Source: a virus. Taken from it: 42,246 nucleotides of DNA. The DNA is taken from IMG/VR virus record IMGVR_UViG_3300005530_000015, positions 1-42,246 of that record. One strand, given 5' to 3'. Positions 6,255 through 12,487 of this stretch are shown piece by piece (the first letter of the stretch is position 1; each line of letters opens with the position of its first letter). The notes beneath the pieces are model-generated. The model was not told where the DNA came from. It saw only the letters and a program-made list of their open reading frames with translations, and made no database searches. A program made the translations under genes and the position numbers.

Positions 6255-6779
6255 TCACTTCAGATATTCAGTCGGAAGGTATGCCTCTTTCCCTTTGTGC
6301 GGGCCGTCAAGGATGCGGACTTGCGTAACGCCTCCCCACTGATTTTCTATCACGCGCGCCTTCGTCTGGTCGTGAACAAAGATACCTTGGCCGGAGTATA
6401 CGACCTTATCGTAGCCCTCCTTGTCGTGAGCGGCAGCATATTTGCTGGATTCGTCCAGTGCCGCCTTCGAAAGAAAGACGATCGTTTCAGGCGTGCCGCC
6501 GGCGTCAATGTGGACTTCAGATCCGAGATCAAGGATAGGCCTACTTTCGCGGTAAGGGGCCGATTCACCTTTGTTATTCTTGGCTCCAAGTCCGAAAATG
6601 CACATACAGACGACCAAGCAAAGCGCAATGAAAGCGAGCCATCCTCCAAGCGATGAAGGTTTTGTCAGTGCGGCCGCATCTGCCGACTGCTTTTCCATTT
6701 CAATCTGATGGCGCGCTTCGATGCGGGCTTTCTCTTCCTGGTAAATCCGTTCCCGCTCTTCGGGCGTAAGTTCTGGCAA
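6255..6779 (-). CDS. Single-pass membrane protein with SH3-like outer part (moron candidate)
   Basis: 174 residues from TTG 6779, with AGGAGG 8 bases upstream. An N-terminal charged coiled-coil (about 1-40) is cytoplasmic by charge. One strong membrane helix follows at about 45-68. The C-terminal ~100 residues look like small SH3b-type beta domains (VHIDAGGTPETIVFL, GIFVHDQTKARVIENQWGG, EAYLPTEYLK). It faces left inside the rightward early region, convergent with the Cro-like gene. This placement is typical of morons expressed in lysogens, such as superinfection exclusion proteins. Function is inferred from position and topology only. Confidence 0.65.
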   Translation of the reverse strand: MPELTPEERERIYQEEKARIEARHQIEMEKQSADAAALTKPSSLGGWLAFIALCLVVCMCIFGLGAKNNKGESAPYRESRPILDLGSEVHIDAGGTPETIVFLSKAALDESSKYAAAHDKEGYDKVVYSGQGIFVHDQTKARVIENQWGGVTQVRILDGPHKGKEAYLPTEYLK

Positions 6780-6863
6780 CGTTGCACCTCCTGTGTAAAG
6801 TTGACTCCACTATACCCATTCGGGCGATCGAAGAAAAGAAAATATCAGGTTCTGCCGAAAAAC

Positions 6864-6899
6864 ATAAGATACACCTTGACAATATAAGGTAGACCTGAT
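6864..6899 (+). promoter_or_regulatory. Paired operators E1 and E2 at the early promoter
   Basis: E1 (6864-6879, ATAAGAT-AC-ACCTTGA) and E2 (6884-6899, ATAAGGT-AG-ACCTGAT) are 20 bases apart and match the O1/O2 motif of the switch. E1 overlaps the -35 and E2 fills the spacer to the -10. Repressor bound here would silence the early operon. Confidence 0.7.
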
Positions 6900-6904
6900 A
6901 TAAT
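6876..6904 (+). promoter_or_regulatory. Main early promoter, full consensus
   Basis: TTGACA (6876-6881), 17-base spacer, TATAAT (6899-6904): both boxes perfect, with an added TG for an extended -10. It is the strongest promoter seen here and heads the long rightward early operon from about 6911. Operators E1 and E2 overlie it. Confidence 0.9.
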
Positions 6905-6938
6905 ACAGTATCACACCGATCGAACGGGGATATTCAAG

Positions 6939-7109
6939 ATGGTCCGAAGGTCTATCGCACTGCTCGCCTGGAAGCTGATCTGCTTCAACCGCTCTTCGAA
7001 GGGGCTTCCGGCTCCGCAGGCTGACGGTTTCACTGTGACCCAGATCAACATGGCGACCGGCACATGTTGGCCGACCGCTCTCTCTCTGCCGAAGAGCACG
7101 AGCGCCTGA
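6939..7109 (+). CDS. Small early ORF, unknown
   Basis: 56 codons from ATG 6939, the first ATG after the early promoter (leader about 28 bases, weak GGGGA at distance 10). The product starts MVRRSIALLAWKLICF and has no recognised domain. The second half overlaps another short frame (7064-7162) that looks better coded, so this could be a decayed gene or one with a frameshift near 7020-7060. Confidence 0.4.
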   Translation: MVRRSIALLAWKLICFNRSSKGLPAPQADGFTVTQINMATGTCWPTALSLPKSTSA

Positions 7110-7162
7110 AAGATCTTATGTCAGACATCTACGTTCAGCGCCGAAGCCCGGAGGGCAAATAG
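7064..7162 (+). CDS. Very short early ORF, unknown
   Basis: 32 codons from ATG 7064. The product is polar and helical, with SLSAEEHERLKDLMSDIYVQ in the middle. The stop TAG touches the ATG of the next gene at 7163, an operon-like junction. The frame is open upstream only to 7025 and has no ribosome site, so it may be the end of a gene whose start lies in the 6939 frame. Confidence 0.35.
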   Translation: MLADRSLSAEEHERLKDLMSDIYVQRRSPEGK

Positions 7163-7705
7163 ATGCAGACGCTCGAAAACGAAATTGGAACCCAGGTTCA
7201 GATTCCCGCAGGCGTTTCCGCCATGCTGGACCGCGCGGCGGAACTCTACCAGGAGGCTTATTGGCTGCAAGTCACCGGACCCGCCACCGTCCTGATGCAC
7301 AAAGCGCCGACGCGTCCCGGTCGCTACCCTGGACAGCCGTACCGCCTGGATCTCGCGGCTTGGACCTGCGACTGCGAGAGTTTCACCGGACCGAAGCCCT
7401 ACCGCCTGAACACGGGGCGGCGGACCTGCAAGCACCTGGAGGGCTTCCATCATCTCGCCGCGACCCTAGCCGCCAACAAGATGATGGAGTTCGAAGCGAT
7501 GGCGGTGCAACTCAACGGGACGGCGAGCAATCGGGAGCGCCGGGACATCCACATGGGCGCGACGCTGGAAGGGGCGTATGGAGAAGATCCGGCCCGTCGG
7601 CAGGCGGATGTGGCGCGTAAGACGGCGATGCAGTTGCGCACGATGATGGAGCGGTTTCCGCAGGCACGAGGGCGGCGCGCGGGTGAGAGGAGGGAGGCGG
7701 CGTGA
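7163..7705 (+). CDS. SWIM zinc-finger protein
   Basis: 180 residues. Near residues 68-97 the pattern CDCESF...RRTCKHLEGFHH gives CxC followed by CxH about 20 residues later, the SWIM zinc-finger signature. Before it lies a beta-rich stretch (YRLDLAAWTC) also usual in SWIM proteins; after it comes a basic helical tail. SWIM domains bind DNA or protein partners and occur in recombination-related proteins and in phage early regions. The exact role here is unknown. It overlaps the next gene by 4 bases. Confidence 0.75.
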   Translation: MQTLENEIGTQVQIPAGVSAMLDRAAELYQEAYWLQVTGPATVLMHKAPTRPGRYPGQPYRLDLAAWTCDCESFTGPKPYRLNTGRRTCKHLEGFHHLAATLAANKMMEFEAMAVQLNGTASNRERRDIHMGATLEGAYGEDPARRQADVARKTAMQLRTMMERFPQARGRRAGERREAA

Positions 7706-7896
7706 AAGCGATCTCCAAGCACATCCTTCTGCACTACGCGCTCGCTATGGCCGATTGGCTCCTGCATCACGATACCTGCGAGAAGTGTGAGCAACTCGGA
7801 TGCTGTGACCGGGGCCGGGAGTTGCGGAAATGCGCGATGAGTGCCGCTCGGATGTCTCGGGAGAACGCGGGCAAGAAGGTAAAGGCGTCCGGATGA
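7702..7896 (+). CDS. Small cysteine-rich protein
   Basis: 64 residues from GTG 7702 with a GGAGG site upstream. CEKC...CC and a later Cys form a possible metal site (DTCEKCEQLGCCDRG, near 25-37). It is basic at the C-terminus. It overlaps both neighbours by 4 bases, so it is part of a tightly coupled early operon. No family recognised. Confidence 0.6.
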   Translation: MKAISKHILLHYALAMADWLLHHDTCEKCEQLGCCDRGRELRKCAMSAARMSRENAGKKVKASG

Positions 7897-8183
7897 GAAG
7901 CCGCTACACTCGCGCAAACCTCAAGGCGCTCTGCCTGGACCTCACACAGGTCCTCCGGGACGTGGAGAGTGCAGGAATGCCTGCCTACAATCTCCCGATG
8001 GTGCCGCGCGGTTCCGAGATCCGGTTCAAGGTGGAGGCGGCCATCCAGAAGGCCGAAAGCATTGTGGGGGGGGGTAACTCCCAAGGCCGAAACAACAAAA
8101 GACCCCTCCGCTTAGGAAAGGGCCTTCTATCGGCGGGAAGCGCGCTAACGCTTCGGTATCCGCCTGGAGATCAATCGAAATGA
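7893..8183 (+). CDS. Small hypothetical protein with a 9-G tract near the end
   Basis: 96 codons from ATG 7893, overlapping the previous stop. The first ~57 residues look genuine and helical (RANLKALCLDLTQVLRDVES). A run of nine G bases (8066-8074) follows. In the deposited frame the rest is basic and shadow-like. With one G fewer the frame would end at TAG 8113-8115 after VTPKAETTKDPSA, just before what looks like an intergenic hairpin leader. The true stop is therefore in doubt. Function unknown. Confidence 0.5.
   Translation: MRSRYTRANLKALCLDLTQVLRDVESAGMPAYNLPMVPRGSEIRFKVEAAIQKAESIVGGGNSQGRNNKRPLRLGKGLLSAGSALTLRYPPGDQSK
8132..8179 (+). promoter_or_regulatory. Hairpin leader upstream of the DnaJ-type zinc protein
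   Basis: GGCGG-GAAGCG (8132-8142), loop CGCTAA, CGCTTC (8149-8154), then CCGCC (8160-8164): a two-part stem. It is followed by GGAGATCAATCGAA just before the ATG at 8180. The apical GCG-CGCTAA-CGC and the TCAATCGAAA string recur before the helicase gene at 12421-12464, and GGAGATCAATC also before 11295. Confidence 0.5.
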
Positions 8184-8719
8184 CCAACGAAATTATACCA
8201 CAACTTTTGCGGCCCGTCACACTCGCGACGCTTCCGGCAGGGCATGTCCTGTGCCCTAAGTGCGAGGGGCGGCGACATCAGGATGATCCGCAACGCGTCT
8301 ATGTCGATCCTCCGCTCTGTATGGCTTGCAGGGGCACCGGGACGCTCAAATGGGAAGGCGCACCTGTCGTCAACATCTGCTCCTCGTCCTTCGTGGCGGC
8401 GTGCAACCTGCGCGTTATGGGCGGGGATGTCACGGCACTGGACGCACTGGAGACGGTGAGCACCCTTCTCGAAAAGGTCAAGCCCCAGACTTGTTCGATG
8501 TGCCAGGGCGAAGGCTCCCTTGTCGATCCCTTCGAAGATGCCGAGGTTCGGGAAACGTGCCGATACTGCAATGGTGCCGGAAAGCGGACATCGGTCTTTC
8601 TTGAGGGCGATGTGACGATGCTGTTTGCCCAGATCAAAGACCTCGCTGTTGACCTGCGCGCTGCCTTGAACGAAACGAAGGGAACCTCGAATGAACCGAC
8701 CGCCGGACAAGCCGACTGA
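8180..8719 (+). CDS. DnaJ-type zinc-finger protein without J domain
   Basis: 179 residues. Four CxxCxGxG-like motifs: CPKCEGRR near 25, CMACRGTG near 47, CSMCQGEG near 108 and CRYCNGAG near 130. They are arranged as two pairs, as in the cysteine-rich domain of DnaJ, which binds two zinc ions and unfolded protein. There is no J domain or chaperone C-terminus. Such stand-alone modules occur in phage early regions with unknown partners. The ribosome site GGAG sits in a conserved leader. Confidence 0.7.
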   Translation: MTNEIIPQLLRPVTLATLPAGHVLCPKCEGRRHQDDPQRVYVDPPLCMACRGTGTLKWEGAPVVNICSSSFVAACNLRVMGGDVTALDALETVSTLLEKVKPQTCSMCQGEGSLVDPFEDAEVRETCRYCNGAGKRTSVFLEGDVTMLFAQIKDLAVDLRAALNETKGTSNEPTAGQAD

Positions 8720-8894
8720 CGAGGAGGTCGAGGCGCAACTGGAGGCGGTCGGCAAGGCGGCGATCCAGAAGCTGCGCGAAACGCACAGGATGAGACGAGG
8801 TCTTAGCGGATTTCTTTTCCCCGGCGGGCATCCCGGCCCGGTGGCGGAGCGATGGTTCAGATGCATGGTCAACTACACCAGGAGGGATGACTGA
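8691..8894 (+). CDS. Small hypothetical protein
   Basis: 67 residues from ATG 8691 with AAGGGA 7 bases upstream, overlapping the previous gene by 29 bases. An acidic helical half (TDEEVEAQLEAVGKAAIQKL) is followed by a basic, Gly/Pro-containing half. No domain recognised. It belongs to the coupled early operon. Confidence 0.5.
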   Translation: MNRPPDKPTDEEVEAQLEAVGKAAIQKLRETHRMRRGLSGFLFPGGHPGPVAERWFRCMVNYTRRDD

Positions 8895-8895
8895 A

Positions 8896-9273
8896 ATGAT
8901 CGATATCGAGAATGATACCAGGACATGCAGGGTTTGTCGCAACGTGGTCAGGTTCGGACAGAAGTGCTCTTGCGAAATCACACAGGCGAACCATCTGGCG
9001 GTCGTGCGGGATGCGCGGAATATTGCGGCACTTGGGCAGCAGGACACCGGGCAGCACCTCCACGTGGAGCAGTATTGGCAGGAGAGCGACACGCAGGACG
9101 CACCGGTTCCGCTTCCCTCCCTCGGCATCAACTGGGGCAATACCCTAATGGTCGTGGCGACCTGCATGTTCCTGGCGCTCTTGCTGGGGCGGTGTTTCGA
9201 TGGGCTGATGAAGTGGGGCAGCCAGGTCAATACGACCTCCACCGACATTGAGAGGATTGAGCGCAGTCGTTAG
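8896..9273 (+). CDS. Zinc-ribbon plus membrane-helix protein
   Basis: 125 residues from ATG 8896, preferred over ATG 8887 because GGAGGG at 8881-8886 is then 9 bases away. N-terminal CRVCRN...CSC is a small metal-binding knuckle (about 11-26). A polar middle region leads to one strong membrane helix (about 91-112, LMVVATCMFLALLLG). The C-terminus is short and charged. It is an inner-membrane protein with a cytoplasmic zinc site by charge. Role unknown. Confidence 0.6.
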   Translation: MIDIENDTRTCRVCRNVVRFGQKCSCEITQANHLAVVRDARNIAALGQQDTGQHLHVEQYWQESDTQDAPVPLPSLGINWGNTLMVVATCMFLALLLGRCFDGLMKWGSQVNTTSTDIERIERSR

Positions 9274-9285
9274 GTTGTGTGCGGT

Positions 9286-9358
9286 TCCCCTGTAGCTTAA
9301 TTGGGAGAGCGCGCCGGCGGATGCTGGCGAGGTGCAGGTTCGATGCCTGCCGGGGGCA
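9286..9358 (+). tRNA. tRNA-like element, atypical anticodon arm
   Basis: A cloverleaf can be drawn. Acceptor TCCCCTG pairs with CGGGGGC, with only the first pair mismatched. U8-A9 is followed by D stem GCTT/GAGC with loop AATTGGGA, and T stem GCAGG/CCTGC with loop TTCGATG. The anticodon stem CGCCG/TGGCG (9312-9316 with 9325-9329) encloses an 8-base loop GCGGATGC that lacks U33, and the variable loop has 4 bases. No CCA is encoded. The D and T arms are canonical, so it derives from a tRNA, but decoding looks impaired. It may be a decayed tRNA or a tRNA mimic. Confidence 0.5.
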
Positions 9359-9572
9359 TCCCTGATTGACCACGTACGAGGGACTAAATCGAACGCTGGT
9401 GACAGCCGGGAGAGACCGGCATTCTTAATCTACGAAAGGAGAGAGCCTCCATGAAGTAGACAGCGATATTTAGGAGTGAGGAGAGCTGGCCTCAAGCCGG
9501 CCCTTCCTCCCGGTTCCTCAAGGGGGATCGAGAGGAGGGAATAGCCCTCCATTTCAAAGGCGGAGAGCCAAT
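9359..9572 (+). promoter_or_regulatory. Structured non-coding leader (214 bases)
   Basis: No gene. It contains a minimal ATG-AAG-TAG frame with GGAGAG before it, a hairpin GGAGGG-AATAG-CCCTCC (9534-9550) and the 17-base motif GGGGATCGAGAGGAGGG (9523-9539). That motif recurs with one change at 9888-9904. It precedes the coiled-coil gene at 9573. Confidence 0.45.
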
Positions 9573-9809
9573 ATGAAAGTCATCGTGATCGGCAGCGGGC
9601 GGAAGAAGATCCGCAAAATTAAAACGCTGCTGCGCAAGATCCAGGAGTTAGAAAAAGTGAACGCACAACTTCAGGCAAAGTACGACAAGACCAATCAGGA
9701 CCTCGATGCGCTGATTGCACAGCAGGCAACCTCCGATCAGGCGGTCGGTGAAGCCTTCGACTCGCTGGACGCCAAGATCACCGGCGCACTCAATCAGCCC
9801 GCTCCTTAG
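9573..9809 (+). CDS. Small coiled-coil protein
   Basis: 78 residues with GGAGAG 5 bases upstream. A short basic start (MKVIVIGSGRKKIRKI) is followed by a long heptad-like helix (about 18-52, rich in L, Q, E and K) and an acidic end. It stands alone between two structured non-coding leaders. No family recognised. It could be a small DNA- or RNA-binding dimer, given the basic N-terminus. Confidence 0.6.
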   Translation: MKVIVIGSGRKKIRKIKTLLRKIQELEKVNAQLQAKYDKTNQDLDALIAQQATSDQAVGEAFDSLDAKITGALNQPAP

Positions 9810-10071
9810 ATAAGCAGGACCGGACCGGACCGGCGGCAGGATGTCTTGCGGGCATCCTGCCACCCTGCTCCCAGTCTCTTGTTCGCAGGGGATTGAGAGG
9901 AGGGCAAAACCAAGGCGTAAGCCTGCTCTCCAGGCGCTCTGGCAAAGCGTCGTTTGCACTGCGACATGACGTTTGGTGATACTCGCGCGACCCGCCACCA
10001 TGCGCGCAGCCCGGCAGGAGTTGTTCGGTCTCCCTTTTCACCCTGCCGGGATCTTTTCCTGAAAGGAAACT
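9810..10071 (+). promoter_or_regulatory. Structured non-coding leader of recT (262 bases)
   Basis: No gene. It has triple tandem ACCGG, then a perfect 9-bp hairpin GGCAGGATG/CATCCTGCC (9835-9843 with 9853-9861), the second copy of the GGGGATTGAGAGGAGGG motif (9888-9904), and a perfect 9-bp pairing CCCGGCAGG/CCTGCCGGG (10010-10018 with 10042-10050) followed by ATCTTTTCCT. The last resembles an attenuator 20 bases before the recT start. Confidence 0.5.
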
Positions 10072-11229
10072 ATGAACATGTCCACACAACAGATGACCAG
10101 GACGGGTCAGAGTCAGGGCAGCGCACTCGCCAACAAAGCGGCAAAGCCTTCTCTCGAACAGCTCTTCGCAGCGCGTGGCGCGGAACTCGCAGAAGTTGCC
10201 GCACAGGGAATATCTGTTCAGCGCCTCTACAGAACCATGATGCTCTGCGTGCAGAAGACGCCGGCAATCGCGGCATGTACCGCCGAAAGCCTATATCGAT
10301 GCATGATGGATGCCGCGGAGGTCGGGCTGGAGCCTGGCGGCGCCCTTGGCCTCGCGTACCTCATCCCCTACAACGACACAAAGACGGGGGAGAAGCGATG
10401 CGAGTATCAGATCGGCTACCGGGGCTATATCGAATTGGCTCGTAGGTCCGGTGTCGTCTCGCACGTCCATCCGGTCGCTGTCTACAAAGACGATGTGTTT
10501 GAGTACGAAATGGGCCTCAATCCGATCCTGAAACACAAGCCTGGTCTCGGTCTTCGGCAGGCAAAAGATTTAACCCATGTCTACGCTATCGCTCATTTCA
10601 AGGACGGTCCCGCGCAGTTTGACGTGATGACGCGGGGGGAGATTGAAGCGATTAAGGCGCGGAGTAAGACAGCAGGTTCCGGTCCCTGGGTCACGGACTA
10701 CGCAGAGATGGCGAAGAAGACGGTCTTGCGGCGCATCTGCAAGATCCTTCCCCGATCCATCGCTGTCAAGGAGAACATCTCCGTTGCGGCAGACGGGCGC
10801 GTGCATCGGATTGATCCCGTCGGTGTCAGTGTGCCGATTGAGGTGGCGTTTCAGCCCGACATGATCGACGATGAGTTCGAGCCCGCGCAGGCTTCGCCCG
10901 CTCCTGCTCGAAATGCCGCTCCGAAAGGACCGACCCCAGCGGAGATTAAAGCGGCGGAAGAGGCGCGGATCTGTGTCGCCCTTGCGGTTGAGGCCTCTCG
11001 GATCTGGAGCATGGACGGATATGATCTCACCCCTGAACTGGCGAGCAAGATCCTGGACAGCCCTGTCACCGACGTGGCGGCCGACTGGGAAGTGTGGAGT
11101 GTCCGCGACTTCGTGCGCATCCTCTGCTACGCGATGCACCAGGGCCGGATCATCCCTCTGACCGAAGACATTCCCGCGCCGGACGCCATCCTCACGGAAG
11201 CCCAGCATTTCGGCATCAAGGCTGAATAA
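10072..11229 (+). CDS. recT: RecT-family single-strand annealing protein
   Basis: 385 residues from ATG 10072 with AAAGGA 4 bases upstream; ATG 10078 is also possible. The RecT core is plain: SLYRCMMDAAEVGLEPG, LAYLIPYND, YQIGYRGYIELARRSG and WVTDYAEMAKKTVLRRICK. RecT anneals complementary single strands and promotes recombination or recircularisation of phage DNA. The ~115 residues after about 270 form an extra Ala/Pro-rich linker and helical tail beyond the usual RecT length. No RecE/lambda-exo gene lies next to it. The VRR-NUC protein at 16772 is the only nearby nuclease. Confidence 0.9.
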   Translation: MNMSTQQMTRTGQSQGSALANKAAKPSLEQLFAARGAELAEVAAQGISVQRLYRTMMLCVQKTPAIAACTAESLYRCMMDAAEVGLEPGGALGLAYLIPYNDTKTGEKRCEYQIGYRGYIELARRSGVVSHVHPVAVYKDDVFEYEMGLNPILKHKPGLGLRQAKDLTHVYAIAHFKDGPAQFDVMTRGEIEAIKARSKTAGSGPWVTDYAEMAKKTVLRRICKILPRSIAVKENISVAADGRVHRIDPVGVSVPIEVAFQPDMIDDEFEPAQASPAPARNAAPKGPTPAEIKAAEEARICVALAVEASRIWSMDGYDLTPELASKILDSPVTDVAADWEVWSVRDFVRILCYAMHQGRIIPLTEDIPAPDAILTEAQHFGIKAE

Positions 11230-11242
11230 CCCTCATCACTCT

Positions 11243-11268
11243 CGGGAGGGTTTGCAGCACGGCCCTCC
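11243..11268 (+). promoter_or_regulatory. Intergenic hairpin between recT and the next gene
   Basis: GGGAGGG and CCCTCCC pair perfectly (7 bp) around a 12-base loop, not followed by a T run. It is more likely an mRNA stability or processing element than a terminator. GGAGATCAATC then leads into the next start, as at 8166. Confidence 0.5.
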
Positions 11269-11294
11269 CTCTCACCTATGGAGATCAATCAAAA

Positions 11295-11588
11295 ATGAAA
11301 CTTGCAGATGTGCTTCGCGCCTGTCGTCAAGGCAGCGCTGAGCGCGAAGCCAACGAAGCCCTGGCAGATGCCGGGCGCGCCGTCCTGGACACTTCCAAGT
11401 CGGCCACAGTGACGATCACCCTGACCTTTATCCCAATGGGCGGTAACCGGATCAAGATTTCGGACAAGATCAGCACGAAGAAGCCGGAACTCACGAAAGA
11501 AGATACCCTGTTCTTCCTGACCGAAGACGGCCTCGTCACTCGCAAGGATCCGCGTCAGATGACGCTTGAGGAGCTGCAGACGCTATGA
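11295..11588 (+). CDS. Conserved small phage protein next to DUF2303 gene
   Basis: 97 residues with GGAG 11-12 bases upstream of the ATG. A helical start (DVLRACRQGSAEREANEALADA) is followed by strands (SATVTITLTFIPMGGNRIKI) and a C-terminal TEDGLVTRKDPRQMTLEEL. Proteins with this layout are often found beside DUF2303/YfdQ genes in phages, but the function is unknown to me. It is coupled to the next gene by ATGA. Confidence 0.6.
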   Translation: MKLADVLRACRQGSAEREANEALADAGRAVLDTSKSATVTITLTFIPMGGNRIKISDKISTKKPELTKEDTLFFLTEDGLVTRKDPRQMTLEELQTL

Positions 11589-12400
11589 ACAAAGGACAAG
11601 AAGGCAAGACAGAATACGATGCCGCGTTTGAGGCTGGAGTTGCCGCAGGTAAGCCCAACACCGACATCTTTGCGCCGTTCTCCATCGTTCCCACCGGCTG
11701 CCATGTCGAGCCTCTTGAGCGATATATGGAGCGTCCGGTTCGTCGGCGTGCGGATGCTGTCTTCTCCACTGTCGAGAGTTTTACTCGCTATTTCAAGGAG
11801 TTCGCCAACGCGAATAGTCAGATCTTTGCGGATCCTTCCGGGCAGATCATTCGGGCGATCCTCGACTACCACAATGCTATCCCGGACCGTCCGTCGTGGT
11901 GTACCGATAAGGCAAGCCTACGATTCTCTCTTTCGCTTCAATGGCAAACCTGGAAGGCAAACCACAACCGCGCGCTCTCACAGGTCCATTTCGCCGAATT
12001 CCTCGAAGACAACTCCGTGGACATCGTAGAACCCGACGGCGCCGCTGTGCTGGAATGCGCGATGAACCTGGAGGCGAAGAAGACCGTTCGGTTCAAATCG
12101 GCGGTCAACCTGGACAACGGCGCCGCACAGTTCACGTTCGAAGAGGCCGTCGAGGGCAAGGGCAAGGGACTGCTGACAGTGCCGACCCGCTTCACCCTGG
12201 CGATCCCGATCTTTGAGGGCGGCGAGCCTGTCCAGATCCCGGCGCGTCTCCGCTACCGGATCAAAGATGACGTCCTGACCTTCACCTACCTGATGGACCG
12301 GCCGGAACGCCTATTGAAGTCGGCGTTCGACACGGTTCTTGAGCAGATCGAAGAGGCGACCTCCGTCAAGCCTTTCCTCGGATCTGTCTCCACGTCCTGA
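11585..12400 (+). CDS. DUF2303 (YfdQ-like) protein
   Basis: 271 residues. It matches the DUF2303/YfdQ pattern as I know it: an opening region ending in the Arg-rich RRRADAVFSTVESFTRYFKE, then ADPSGQIIRAILDYH, WQTWKANHNRALSQVHFAEF and a C-terminal beta-rich domain with FTYLMDRPERLLKSAFD. This family is common in temperate phages near RecT or other recombination genes. Biochemical function is not established. It directly follows RecT and its small neighbour here. Confidence 0.75.
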   Translation: MNKGQEGKTEYDAAFEAGVAAGKPNTDIFAPFSIVPTGCHVEPLERYMERPVRRRADAVFSTVESFTRYFKEFANANSQIFADPSGQIIRAILDYHNAIPDRPSWCTDKASLRFSLSLQWQTWKANHNRALSQVHFAEFLEDNSVDIVEPDGAAVLECAMNLEAKKTVRFKSAVNLDNGAAQFTFEEAVEGKGKGLLTVPTRFTLAIPIFEGGEPVQIPARLRYRIKDDVLTFTYLMDRPERLLKSAFDTVLEQIEEATSVKPFLGSVSTS

Positions 12401-12405
12401 CACAT

Positions 12406-12464
12406 CACCGGGGAGGATCGGCGCGCTAACGCTCTCCTCCCTCACCACTCAATCGAAACTGACC
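12406..12464 (+). promoter_or_regulatory. Hairpin leader before the helicase-methyltransferase gene
   Basis: GGGAGGA pairs with TCCTCCC around an inner GCG-CGCTAA-CGC (GCGCGCTAACGCT at 12421-12433). It is followed by TCAATCGAAACTGACC (12449-12464), which copies the 8171 leader with an extra C that turns its ATG into CTG. The true ATG follows at 12488. Confidence 0.45.
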
Positions 12465-12487
12465 ACAACTAGACCAAAGGTACCACG

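Noticed and set aside
9954-10445. 163-codon frame over the recT leader and start
   Set aside because: It covers the hairpin leader and overlaps recT out of frame. Its product is a low-complexity mixture without a domain.
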